This document shows positions 6,516 through 14,077 of a DNA stretch of 16,011 nt, piece by piece (positions within the stretch are counted from its first letter, which is position 1; each line of letters begins with the position of its first letter). A model generated the notes under the pieces. The model was given only the letters and a program-made list of their open reading frames with translations. It made no database searches and was not told the DNA's origin. This stretch comes from an uncultured Bryobacterales bacterium (GTDB lineage: Bacteria > Acidobacteriota > Terriglobia > Bryobacterales > Bryobacteraceae). Location of the stretch: contig CALGAR010000051.1 of the NCBI GenBank assembly GCA_937959285.1, positions 1-16,011 on the forward strand, in the 5' to 3' direction. The position numbers and the translations under genes are program-made.

Positions 6516-6683
6516 ATGCCAAAACGTACATTTCAGCCGAACAATCGCAAGCGGGCCAAGACTCACGGATTCCGGGCGCGGATGAAGAGTAAGGACGGCC
6601 GTGAGGTTTTATCGCGCCGTCGGGCAAAGGGCCGCTGGAAACTCACCGTTAGCGACGAAAGAGCTGTCCGTCAAGCGAAGTAA
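6516..6683 (+). CDS. rpmH: 50S ribosomal protein L34
   Basis: A 55-residue basic protein of the large ribosomal subunit, too short for many ORF callers but unmistakable: MPKRTFQPNNRKRAKTHGFR, followed by ARM, VLSRRRAKGR and KLTV. Most L34 proteins are 44-50 residues; this one has an extra tail SDERAVRQAK. The ATG is 8 nt after GGAG (6504-6507). It is the first gene of the rpmH-rnpA-yidD-yidC-jag-mnmE group, behind a near-consensus promoter. Its last 83 bases also encode the start of rnpA in another frame, which may explain the unusual C-terminal extension. Confidence 0.97.
   Translation: MPKRTFQPNNRKRAKTHGFRARMKSKDGREVLSRRRAKGRWKLTVSDERAVRQAK
6591..6595 (+). promoter_or_regulatory. Shine-Dalgarno of rnpA inside rpmH
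   Basis: AAGGA lies 5 nt before GTG 6601, within the rpmH coding sequence. It supports initiation of rnpA at this GTG, which is the only ATG/GTG/TTG in frame before the conserved RnpA core. Confidence 0.55.
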
Positions 6684-7047
6684 GCAGGAAGCCTCCAGGC
6701 TAGGTCAATCCTTCCCCAAGCACTTCCGGATCCTGCGCTCGTCTGAGTTCCGGCGGGTTTATCAGGAGGGGTTTAGGTTTTCGAGCCCGTTCTTCTCTGC
6801 ATTTTGTCGCAGAGCCGCCGGCCAGGACGGGTCCAGAATTGGTTTCACCGCTCCTCGCGCACTGGGCAAGGCGGTGGTCAGGAACCGGATCAAGCGGCGT
6901 ATTCGCGAAGCTGTCCGACTACATCTTTCGAAGCTACCGCCTGGGTGGGAGATTGTACTCAACCCCCGGCGAACTGTACTGGATGCGGAATTCGCCCAGT
7001 TGGAGCTGGAAATCGAAAGACTTTTCTCCCGATGCAAGGCTTCCTGA
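6601..7047 (+). CDS. rnpA: Ribonuclease P protein component, overlapping rpmH
   Basis: A 148-residue protein that helps the RNase P RNA bind and cleave the 5' leader of pre-tRNAs. The family core starts at residue ~38 (FPKHFRILRSSEFRRVYQEG) and contains the signature AVVRNRIKRRIREAVR with RNR at 94-96. Typical RnpA is 110-125 residues with the FPK motif near the N-terminus; here about 37 residues precede it. Reading back from FPK there is no ATG, GTG or TTG until GTG 6601, which has an SD (AAGGA, 6591-6595). The gene therefore overlaps rpmH by 83 bp. If a rare CTG (6664) were used instead, the protein would be about 127 residues. The 3' end overlaps yidD by 16 bp. Confidence 0.93.
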   Translation: MRFYRAVGQRAAGNSPLATKELSVKRSKQEASRLGQSFPKHFRILRSSEFRRVYQEGFRFSSPFFSAFCRRAAGQDGSRIGFTAPRALGKAVVRNRIKRRIREAVRLHLSKLPPGWEIVLNPRRTVLDAEFAQLELEIERLFSRCKAS

Positions 7048-7253
7048 TTCAGCTTCTGCGGTGGTACAAATCCTGGGTCTCCCCGCTATTGCCGACCGCG
7101 TGCCGCTTCCATCCGACATGTTCCGAATACATGCGGGAGTCAATCGAACGGCATGGGGCGTTGAGAGGACTCTGGCTTGGAGTCCGCAGACTCTTCCGGT
7201 GCCACCCCTTTCATCCCGGCGGATTCGATCCGGTCCCATTGAAAAAGGTTTAA
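7032..7253 (+). CDS. yidD: Membrane protein insertion efficiency factor YidD
   Basis: A 73-residue protein of the YidD (DUF37, haemolysin-like) family that assists YidC-dependent insertion of inner-membrane proteins. The start ATG 7032 lies within the end of rnpA and gives MQGFLIQLLRWYKSWVSPLL, an amphipathic N-terminal helix expected to associate with the membrane. The family signature follows: CRFHPTCSEYMRESIERHG (C24, C30), then RRLFRCHPFHPGGFDPVP (C57). The length is typical (70-85). A longer in-frame reading from 6804 is only the shadow of rnpA. It lies 12 bp before yidC. Confidence 0.96.
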   Translation: MQGFLIQLLRWYKSWVSPLLPTACRFHPTCSEYMRESIERHGALRGLWLGVRRLFRCHPFHPGGFDPVPLKKV

Positions 7254-7265
7254 AAGTAACGAACA

Positions 7266-8990
7266 ATGCCTGAATCACAAAACGGCACTTCGACGGTTAC
7301 CACCAAGAAGAAAGAGATATCGATGGAGCTCCGTCTCCTTCTTGCCTTTCTGCTGATGGGCGCGGTGCTGTTTCTTACGCCGTATTTCTATAAGCCGCAG
7401 GCCCCCGTTAACACACCTCAGAAGGCAGCGGAAACCACGGCGCAAGCCGAAGCAGCTCCGGCAAAGCCCGCGGAGGCGGCTCCGGCGACAACAGCGTCGC
7501 CGCCAGTGGTTCCGGGCCAGATTTCGGCAGATAAGGAAGAGACATACGTTGTCGAGACCGACGTCTATAAGGTCGTTTTCTCCAACCGCGGCGGCGTTGT
7601 TCGGAGCTGGGTGCTGAAGCACTACAAGGACGGCAAGGACGGGCTCGTCGATCTCGTCCACCCGAGCGGTTCGGACAAAGCGGGTTACCCATTCTCACTT
7701 GTCTTCCCGAACCAGAAGCCGGGAGTCGACCTCGATAAAGCTCTCTATGCGGCGAAGATTTCTGAGGACGGCCGCAAGATTGAATTCGAGTTTTCAGACG
7801 GGCACGTCTCAGCCCGCAAAACCTTCGAGTTCCAGCCGAACCGGTACCTGGCGCGAGTGGAATCCACCGTTACTCAGAACGGTGCGCCCGTTCCGCATTT
7901 GCTCGCGTGGCGCGGCGGCTTCGGGGATCCTACCGTCGTCAAGAGCGCGAGCTTGCAGCGCACTCTCCATTTCGATCCGGCCGAGAACGAGCTCATAGTG
8001 AAGGAGGCAAAGGCTGCCAAAGACGGACCAATCTCGGCGAGCGGCAGGTTCGCATTCGCTGGCCTGGAGGATGCCTATTTCGCGGCTGTCTTTCTTCCTT
8101 TCAACGGCGGATCGTTTTCGATGCAGACGTTCGGCGACGCCATCGCCTCAGCGCCTGATGCAAAGCCGGAACCGCACATCGGGGCGGCGGTTGGTGGCGA
8201 TGGCACGAACCAGTTCAATGTCTTTGTCGGACCAAAAGACATTGGCATTCTCCGTAGCGTCGATCCGAAGCTGGAGCAGGTCGTCGACTTTGGCTGGTTC
8301 GCCGTACTGGCAAAGCCGCTCTTCCTCGTTCTGAGCTGGGTCAATCATACAATCACGCACAACTACGGCTGGGCGATTGTCCTTGTCACAGTGGCGATCA
8401 ACTTCCTGTTGCTGCCTCTGAAGCTGAGCAGCTTGAAGTCGATGAAGAAGATGCAGGTATTGCAGCCGCAGATTGCCGCCATCAATGAGAAGTACAAGGG
8501 CATCAGCATTCGGGACCCGCGGAAGGCGCAGCAGAACCAGGAAATCATGGAGCTGTACCGGCGGAACTCGGTGAACCCCGCCGGCGGCTGCCTGCCAATG
8601 CTGCTGCAGATTCCGTTCTTCATCGCTTTCTATAAGGTCCTGACGGTTGCGATCGAAATGCGCGGCGCAAGCTGGCTATGGGTGACGGATCTTTCGCAGC
8701 CGGAGACGCTTCCAATCCGGATCCTTCCGCTTGCGATGATTGCAACGCAGTTCATCCTTCAGAAGATGTCGCCGTCAACGGGTATGGACCCGGCTCAGCA
8801 GCGTGTGATGCTCCTGATGCCGCTGATGCTTGGATTCATGTTCTACGGTGTATCGAGCGGCCTGGTGTTATACTGGTTGACCGGAAACTTGGTCGGTATC
8901 GTGCAGCAGTGGTTCTTCAACCGCACTGTGAACGTTACTGTCACCGAGCCAAAGCCCGGAAAGCAGCAAAAAAAGCGGTCCAGGAATTAA
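7266..8990 (+). CDS. yidC: Membrane protein insertase YidC
   Basis: A 574-residue inner-membrane insertase/chaperone, Gram-negative type. TM1 lies at ~22-40. An Ala/Pro-rich linker spans ~44-84, and the large periplasmic beta domain ~90-335 (YVVETDVYKVVFSNRGGVVR at its start). TM2 onward runs from ~366, with the cytoplasmic hairpin after it (SMKKMQVLQPQIAAINEKYK), then NPAGGCLPMLLQIPFFIAFY, MDPAQQRVMLLMPLMLGFMF and GLVLYWLTGNLVGIVQQWFF. The C-terminus is basic (KPGKQQKKRSRN), as in proteins that contact the ribosome. The TM2 position of the conserved groove Arg (Arg366 of E. coli by eye alignment) is Asn379 here. The start at 7266 is preferred because MPESQN resembles related proteins; ATG 7323 (MELRLLLAF), with purine-rich bases before it, is an alternative. 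Confidence 0.95.
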   Translation: MPESQNGTSTVTTKKKEISMELRLLLAFLLMGAVLFLTPYFYKPQAPVNTPQKAAETTAQAEAAPAKPAEAAPATTASPPVVPGQISADKEETYVVETDVYKVVFSNRGGVVRSWVLKHYKDGKDGLVDLVHPSGSDKAGYPFSLVFPNQKPGVDLDKALYAAKISEDGRKIEFEFSDGHVSARKTFEFQPNRYLARVESTVTQNGAPVPHLLAWRGGFGDPTVVKSASLQRTLHFDPAENELIVKEAKAAKDGPISASGRFAFAGLEDAYFAAVFLPFNGGSFSMQTFGDAIASAPDAKPEPHIGAAVGGDGTNQFNVFVGPKDIGILRSVDPKLEQVVDFGWFAVLAKPLFLVLSWVNHTITHNYGWAIVLVTVAINFLLLPLKLSSLKSMKKMQVLQPQIAAINEKYKGISIRDPRKAQQNQEIMELYRRNSVNPAGGCLPMLLQIPFFIAFYKVLTVAIEMRGASWLWVTDLSQPETLPIRILPLAMIATQFILQKMSPSTGMDPAQQRVMLLMPLMLGFMFYGVSSGLVLYWLTGNLVGIVQQWFFNRTVNVTVTEPKPGKQQKKRSRN

Positions 8991-8993
8991 CGC

Positions 8994-9563
8994 GTGGATG
9001 ACAAGAAGTATCCGGTCGATCAGTTCGGACCGATAGTTGACAGCTTCCTGAAAACTCTTATTGGCAAAGCAGGCCTTCGGCTCTCTTACGAGATCACGGA
9101 TGGCAGCAAATTGCACGCGGACTTCGAGAATCCGGATATCCTCGTCCGCTTCTCGGGGCCCGATGTGGAGCTGATGCTCGAAAACAGGGCGGAGCTGATG
9201 CTCGCAATGGAGCACCTCACGATGGAAATGCTCCGGATGCCGCCAGAGCACCACTCGAAGCTGTGCTTTGACGCCAATGACTACCGCGTGCTGCGCATTG
9301 AGGAATTACGGCTCAGCGCGCTTACTGCTGCGGAGAAGGTGAAGAAGACCGGCGTTCCGTTCAAGTTCAGCCCGATGAACAGCCGGGAGCGCCGAATTCT
9401 TCATTTGGCGTTGCGGTCGGAAACCGAGGTCCGCAGTGAGAGTTCCGGTGTCGGCCCCAACCGGCAGGTCGTCATCTATCCCGCGAACATGCCCACGCCT
9501 CCTGATCCTTCAACGTCGTCTCCGATGCGCGGCCTCGGCCGTGCACGCCGGCGCTCAGCTTGA
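8994..9563 (+). CDS. jag: Jag/KhpB-like RNA-binding protein (degenerate KH plus R3H)
   Basis: A 189-residue cytoplasmic protein in the usual place after yidC. GTG 8994 has AGGA (8982-8985) 8 nt upstream. Residues ~27-95 correspond to the type II KH domain, but the GxxG loop that grips RNA reads ENRA (63-66) in LMLENRAELMLAMEHL. Residues ~105-163 form the R3H domain, with SRERRILHLAL carrying the R133-x3-H137 motif and ending QVVIYP. An N-terminal Jag_N domain is absent. The tail (~164-189) is Pro/Ser then Arg rich. In other bacteria KhpB works with KhpA to bind mRNAs and affect cell elongation and division. Here RNA binding may depend mainly on R3H. Its stop overlaps the mnmE start by 4 bp (TTGA). 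Confidence 0.88.
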   Translation: MDDKKYPVDQFGPIVDSFLKTLIGKAGLRLSYEITDGSKLHADFENPDILVRFSGPDVELMLENRAELMLAMEHLTMEMLRMPPEHHSKLCFDANDYRVLRIEELRLSALTAAEKVKKTGVPFKFSPMNSRERRILHLALRSETEVRSESSGVGPNRQVVIYPANMPTPPDPSTSSPMRGLGRARRRSA

Positions 9564-10912
9564 TTCTCCGAGATACGATTGCCGCAATCTCAACGCCACC
9601 GGGCCGGGGCGGTATCGGCATCGTGCGCCTATCCGGTCCGGACTCGGTTAGCGTTGCCGAGCAGATCCTGCGTTTTCCCCGCTCTCCGAACGGCAAGCCG
9701 GAATGGAAGCCATGGAGATCCCAACTGGCTGCACTTCCGGGACCCGACGGCGCTCCGGTGGATCATGTCGTCGTCACTTACTTTGCCCGGCCTCGCTCGT
9801 ACACAGCAGAGGATGTGGTCGAAATATCGTGCCACGGCTCTCCCGTTGTTCTTCGATGGTGCCTGGAGTGCGCTTGTGCTGCCGGCGCTCGACTGGCGGA
9901 GCCGGGCGAGTTCACGCTTCGAGCCTTCCTGAACGGCCGCATCGATCTTCCGCAAGCCGAAGCCGTTCGCGACCTCATTGAAGCCACAACTCTGTATCAG
10001 GCGTCGGTAGCCGCACAACAGCTAGAGGGATCGGTTTCCCGGCGGCTTGCCCCGATCAAGAATCAGCTCGTCGAACTTGTGGCGCTGCTCGAAGCGGGAA
10101 TTGATTTTGCGGAGGACGATGTCGGTGTCGCCTCTACGGAACAGATCCTGTGCGCCATTGAGCCCATTACCGCCGAACTTCGCAGGCTGCTGGGGAGCTT
10201 CGCTTACGGGAAACTGGTGCAGTCAGGTTTGACGCTGGCGATTGTGGGACGTCCAAACGTCGGCAAGAGCAGTCTGTTTAACCGGCTCCTGGAGCAAGAC
10301 CGTGCAATCGTTACCGAGATTCCCGGAACGACGCGGGACCTGGTGTCCGAAACGGCGTCGATGAAAGGTATTCCGGTCAAGCTGATTGATACCGCGGGGA
10401 TTCGGGTGGGACAGGATCTGGTGGAAAGCCTCGGCATTGAGCGGAGCTACCAGGCGATGGCGGACGCGGACATGACCCTGGTGGTACTGAACTTGTCTGT
10501 TCCCTTGGAGGAGGAAGACCGGGAGCTGCTCGGGCGCGCCTCGTCCAAGCGCCACCTGATCGTCGCTAACAAGAGCGACCTCCCTCACGCCTGGGAACCG
10601 GACGAGAACATGATTACGGTGTCTGCGGCCACGGGCGACGGAATATCCGAACTCCGCGACCGAATTATTGGTTCCTTCGGACGTGCCGACACCGAAGCGG
10701 GCTTCATCACGAGCATCCGTCACGAGCAACTGCTCCGGGAGAGTTTGGAGGCGATGGAGAAGGCTGCGACCGCCGCGAGCCTTGGCATCCCGCACGAAAT
10801 GATACTGCTCGACTTATACGCCGCTCTCCGTCCAATCGACGCGATTACTGGCGCTACTACGGCCGATGATATCCTGAATCGTATCTTTTCCACATTTTGC
10901 ATCGGGAAATAA
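9560..10912 (+). CDS. mnmE: tRNA modification GTPase MnmE (TrmE)
   Basis: A 450-residue GTPase that, with MnmG, installs the (carboxymethyl)aminomethyl group at U34 of certain tRNAs. It starts with TTG 9560, overlapping the jag stop as TTGA; the first residues DTIAAISTPPGRGGIGIVRL are the family's N-terminal signature. The folate-binding N domain covers ~1-118 and helices ~119-215. The G domain shows G1 GRPNVGKSS (230-238), G2 in TEIPGTTRD (252-260), G3 DTAG (277-280) and G4 NKSD (337-340). E289 in VESLGIERS matches the catalytic Glu of E. coli (Glu282) by eye. The C-terminal FCIGK carries the conserved Cys447. No key residue is missing. mnmG is not in the window. Confidence 0.97.
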   Translation: MILRDTIAAISTPPGRGGIGIVRLSGPDSVSVAEQILRFPRSPNGKPEWKPWRSQLAALPGPDGAPVDHVVVTYFARPRSYTAEDVVEISCHGSPVVLRWCLECACAAGARLAEPGEFTLRAFLNGRIDLPQAEAVRDLIEATTLYQASVAAQQLEGSVSRRLAPIKNQLVELVALLEAGIDFAEDDVGVASTEQILCAIEPITAELRRLLGSFAYGKLVQSGLTLAIVGRPNVGKSSLFNRLLEQDRAIVTEIPGTTRDLVSETASMKGIPVKLIDTAGIRVGQDLVESLGIERSYQAMADADMTLVVLNLSVPLEEEDRELLGRASSKRHLIVANKSDLPHAWEPDENMITVSAATGDGISELRDRIIGSFGRADTEAGFITSIRHEQLLRESLEAMEKAATAASLGIPHEMILLDLYAALRPIDAITGATTADDILNRIFSTFCIGK

Positions 10913-10934
10913 TCAATTAAATCTCTGATTGCAC

Positions 10935-10947
10935 AGCACTCTGTGCT
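10935..10947. repeat. Short hairpin after mnmE
   Basis: AGCAC (10935-10939) and GTGCT (10943-10947) form a 5-bp stem with a 3-nt loop, 22 bp after the mnmE stop. It is not followed by a T-run, so it is a weak terminator candidate at best. The rest of the 216-bp gap up to 11128 shows no convincing gene or promoter. Confidence 0.2.
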
Positions 10948-11031
10948 ATGGTTGTTTCTGGAAATCTTGGTGGCCTGTTTATCTCGGGCCGCAAAGTCTG
11001 CCTTGCACCGTGGTACGCGCACGTCGGTCTT

Positions 11032-11043
11032 TGACGCGCGTCA
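11032..11043. promoter_or_regulatory. 12-bp perfect palindrome before the glycosyltransferase genes
   Basis: TGACGCGCGTCA is self-complementary over all 12 bases. It lies 86 bp before the first glycosyltransferase start, in a gap without a recognisable promoter, and could be an operator. The half sites TGACG/CGTCA also form the second hairpin of the rpmH leader. Confidence 0.3.
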
Positions 11044-11128
11044 CACGACACTCCCCGTCGCGAGGAGTTCTAAGAAGTGTTAAGCGTTTGAGGGTCCAGA
11101 GCTTACTCAGAAGGAGTCGGCAAACAGA

Positions 11129-12460
11129 GTGGTTGTGAACTCGCTGCCTGATCCGCTCCGCAGGGTGGTCATCGATCTTACGCCTGTCACGCCAGGGGGC
11201 GAGAACGGCGGTGCAAAAGTTCTTGCACTCGAACTGATCCGCCAGTTTTCTGCCCTTCTACCCGGAACCGAGTTTCTGCTGCTGACTTCGCGGATTGCGC
11301 ACGACGAGCTCGCTTCCCTCGAAACCTCGAATGTACGACGCCTCTGCGTCATTGAGAATGGGGACGGAACTCAGCCGGTAGGACCGCGGATCCAGCTTAA
11401 ACGGCTTGCAGCCGCCGTAATCCCGGAGCCGATGCTGCTCCAGCTTCAGCGCGTTCAGCAGGTCATAGCCGAACGGTTGCCGAACGGCACATTGATGCGC
11501 CGCCTCAAGGCGGACTTACTGTTCTGTCCCTTCACGGCGCCGCTGTTCTACGATTCCACGGTGCCCACGGTGAGCGTTGTTCACGATCTTCAGTACCTTC
11601 GCTATCCCCAATTCTTTGATCCGGCGGACCGCAATTATCGCGATCGCGTCTTTCGTCAGGCGTGCCGGCTGGCTACGCACATCATTTGCGTCTCTGACTA
11701 CGTTCGTAACGCGGTGATTCGAGAGGGGTGTGTTGCTCCCGAGAAGGTAAGCAGGATTTACAGTTGTGTCTCACAGAGGCTTGTATCTCACTTTACTCAG
11801 CCAGAAAACGAGCTCCTGGACCGCCTTGGCATCCAGCGCGGTCGCTATCTGCTCTACCCGGCGAACTTTTGGAGTCATAAGAATCACGCGCTTCTCCTCA
11901 CGGCTTTTGGCATCTTCCGCCGGCGGCATCCTAACTGCGATCTGAAGCTTGTTCTTTCGGGGACAGTTGATGACCGCGCACATGCGCTTCGAACCTGGTC
12001 GCGGGTGGCAGGGCTGTCGCAGTCAGTAACCTTTGCCGGATACCTGCCAGAGAGGGAGTTCGCGGGTCTTCTCAAAGCGGCACGAGGCCTGATCTTCCCT
12101 TCCCTTTATGAAGGCTTTGGAATCCCGATTTTGGAAGCGATGACGGCGGGTGTACCGGTCCTGGCAAGCGACCTTGCGGCGTTTGAAGAACTGGGCGGTG
12201 ACGCAATCCTTCGCTTTGACCCCAGAAAAGCGGAATCCATTGTGAGAGCGATTGAGCTTCTCGAATTTGAGAGCAGTCTGGCGGATCAGCTCCGGCTGCG
12301 CGGGTTGCGCCGCTCCGCTACGTTTGCCACGCCCTCCGAGGTAGCCGCTTCCTACCTTCAGGTTTTTCGCCGGGCGTACTCAGTTAAAAGGGATTGGACC
12401 AGGCGCCTTCCGGAATCTGAGCCGAAGGAGGCGAACTCCGTCTCCCGCGCGCTCTCGTAG
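11129..12460 (+). CDS. Glycosyltransferase, GT4-like (GT-B fold)
   Basis: A 443-residue cytoplasmic or membrane-associated glycosyltransferase. The N-terminal acceptor half begins VVIDLTPVTPGGENGGAKVL and contains SVVHDLQYLRYP (148-160) and THIICVSDYVRNAVI (183-197). The donor half starts near residue 240 (YLLYPANFWSHKNHALLLTA) and carries the E-x7-E motif of retaining GT4 enzymes, E328-GFGIPIL-E336, then AGVPVLASDLAAFEELGGDA. The donor sugar cannot be told. The start is GTG 11129, 12 nt after AAGGAG (11111-11116), slightly long spacing; GTG 11135 is in frame but further off. It is the first gene of a polysaccharide cluster, separated from the next gene by 82 bp. Confidence 0.9.
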   Translation: MVVNSLPDPLRRVVIDLTPVTPGGENGGAKVLALELIRQFSALLPGTEFLLLTSRIAHDELASLETSNVRRLCVIENGDGTQPVGPRIQLKRLAAAVIPEPMLLQLQRVQQVIAERLPNGTLMRRLKADLLFCPFTAPLFYDSTVPTVSVVHDLQYLRYPQFFDPADRNYRDRVFRQACRLATHIICVSDYVRNAVIREGCVAPEKVSRIYSCVSQRLVSHFTQPENELLDRLGIQRGRYLLYPANFWSHKNHALLLTAFGIFRRRHPNCDLKLVLSGTVDDRAHALRTWSRVAGLSQSVTFAGYLPEREFAGLLKAARGLIFPSLYEGFGIPILEAMTAGVPVLASDLAAFEELGGDAILRFDPRKAESIVRAIELLEFESSLADQLRLRGLRRSATFATPSEVAASYLQVFRRAYSVKRDWTRRLPESEPKEANSVSRALS

Positions 12461-12542
12461 TATCGGCTTTAACGGTAACAGCGGGGATTCAGCGAAAACG
12501 CAGTGTGCGAAAATCTCTAGTTTGAGCGCTCGGGACAGCAAA

Positions 12543-12974
12543 ATGCAGGAGCAGCAAACTGAAGTAAATGTGTTGGGATTGATGGCGGAAATCCGCTTGC
12601 GCGTGCGGCAGCAGAATCGCAGTCAGGACGAATTAGCGCGCCGCGCCCGAGCGCGAATTCCTGCATCCCTTCGCACCTCGATTGCGGCATTTCGCGCCCA
12701 AGCTGCGGGGCTGCGTGCTTCCGTAGAGAAAGTAGGGGAATTTCCTCCTGTGCCGCCTACGATTCGCGGACGCCTGGGGTTCGTTCTCGTCTGGCTGGTC
12801 CGCCGTGCCCTCTTCTGGCTGATCCCTCCACTGAAAGCTGCTCATATGCAAACTGCGACCGCGCTCGAGGAGCAGGCTGCCATTGCCGAACAGCTCGCGA
12901 CGGTACTGGAGGAGACAAACCTTCAGATAGAATCGTTGCGCCGTTTGTTGGAGACGGAACGGCAGCAAGCATGA
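12543..12974 (+). CDS. Small coiled-coil protein with one membrane-like segment, polysaccharide cluster
   Basis: A 143-residue protein. ATG 12543 is chosen because GGGA lies 7 nt upstream; TTG 12522 in the same frame has no SD. Three parts are visible: an N-terminal VNVLGLMAEIRLRVRQQN motif followed by a basic helix (~15-70), a hydrophobic Trp-rich segment LGFVLVWLVRRALFWLIPPL (~78-97), and a C-terminal coiled coil (~98-143). The MAEIR motif plus Trp/Arg amphipathic segment resembles short proteins, or N-terminal regions of methyltransferases, found between glycosyltransferase genes in many exopolysaccharide clusters. No catalytic motif is present. It may tether or pair sugar enzymes at the inner membrane, which is inference. 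Its stop overlaps the next gene by 4 bp (ATGA). Confidence 0.75.
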   Translation: MQEQQTEVNVLGLMAEIRLRVRQQNRSQDELARRARARIPASLRTSIAAFRAQAAGLRASVEKVGEFPPVPPTIRGRLGFVLVWLVRRALFWLIPPLKAAHMQTATALEEQAAIAEQLATVLEETNLQIESLRRLLETERQQA

Positions 12975-14077
12975 GAAAGCCACGCATCTTTCTCCTCGTC
13001 CCCACCTTTCAGCCGAATGATGCGGTAGGGAATGACGTCTTGGGCATGCACCGCATCTTTCAAGAGGCCGGCTACGATGTCCGGATCTTTGCGGAATATA
13101 TTCACCCGAAACTGCAAGCGATTACGGAACTGGTGAGGCTGGACGCCGACGAGTATTGGAGCTCTCCCGATGACATACTGATCTATCACCATGCCATTGA
13201 CTGGGAGCTGGGGGAGAAAATTCTGCTTCGCAGCAAGAATAAGCTCGTCATTAAGTATCACAACGTAACTCCCGCTCACTTCTACGCTCGCTACGCCGAG
13301 CATTACTACAAGGCGTGCAAGGAGGGTAGAAAGGCTACCGAGCGCCTGGCCCGATTCGATCATGCCATTCTTTGGGGCGATTCGTTCTACAACAACCAGG
13401 AGTTTATCGAGTACGGCTTTGACGAATCGCGATGCCGCGTTGTTCCTCCCGTTCACCGCATCGAGGAACTCCTGCGAGAACCCTTCGATGCCGTCGTCAT
13501 GGGGACGCACAGGGGCGATCGACCATATCTGCTGTTTGTGGGCGGCTTGCGTCCAAACAAAGGGCACTTTCGGGCGGTCGAAGTTTTCGCGGAATATCGC
13601 GCTATTACAGACAGGCAGCCTCGCCTGGTGTTTGTCGGCAATTTTGACCCGAGCCTTTCCCTGTACACGGAGGAAGTGCACCAGTATGCCAGGCAACTGG
13701 GGGTGCATGATGCGGTGGAGTTCGCTCATTCCGTGAGTCCTTCGCAGCTGCGGTCCTTTTACATGACTTGCTCCGTGTTCCTTTGCGTCAGCGAGCATGA
13801 AGGCTTTTGCGTGCCGCTTGTGGAGGCGATGGCCTTTCGCGTGCCGATCGTAGCCTGGGGCACGTCGGCGGTGGGCGAAACGGCGGGAAGCTGCGGCAAG
13901 ATTTTTGAGCACTTCGACGCTCAGTGCTTTGCCCGGGCCATTGATGAATGTATCGAGGATCCGATGCTCTATCGCAAATTGGCGACGGCCGGGCGTCGGC
14001 GTTACGAAGAAAACTATCACCCCGACGTCATCCGCGAGAAGCTGTTGTCGCTGCTTGCCGAGGTGGAAAGAGCATGA
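12971..14077 (+). CDS. Glycosyltransferase, GT4-like, second of the cluster
   Basis: A 368-residue GT-B enzyme. It opens with RKPRIFLLVPTFQPNDAVGN, then DVLGMHRIFQEAGYDVRIFA, a pattern seen in polysaccharide mannosyl/rhamnosyl-type transferases; the actual sugar is unknown. LVIKYHNVTPAHFY lies at 92-105. The donor half begins PYLLFVGGLRPNKGHFRAVE (185-204). The E-x7-E motif is E277-GFCVPLV-E285, followed by VPIVAWGTSAVGETAGSCG. No signal peptide or membrane segment is seen. The ATG overlaps the preceding stop, and the stop overlaps the next start, both as ATGA, so the three genes are translated as one unit. Confidence 0.92.
   Translation: MRKPRIFLLVPTFQPNDAVGNDVLGMHRIFQEAGYDVRIFAEYIHPKLQAITELVRLDADEYWSSPDDILIYHHAIDWELGEKILLRSKNKLVIKYHNVTPAHFYARYAEHYYKACKEGRKATERLARFDHAILWGDSFYNNQEFIEYGFDESRCRVVPPVHRIEELLREPFDAVVMGTHRGDRPYLLFVGGLRPNKGHFRAVEVFAEYRAITDRQPRLVFVGNFDPSLSLYTEEVHQYARQLGVHDAVEFAHSVSPSQLRSFYMTCSVFLCVSEHEGFCVPLVEAMAFRVPIVAWGTSAVGETAGSCGKIFEHFDAQCFARAIDECIEDPMLYRKLATAGRRRYEENYHPDVIREKLLSLLAEVERA

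Noticed and set aside
10929..11138. Small plus-strand frame of 69 codons in the gap after mnmE
   Set aside because: No SD, no recognisable sequence, and it runs over the SD and start of the glycosyltransferase.
12923..14020. Long antisense open frame (365 codons) over the second glycosyltransferase
   Set aside because: The plus frame has clear GT4 motifs; the antisense translation has no recognisable domain and is a by-product of GC-rich codon use.
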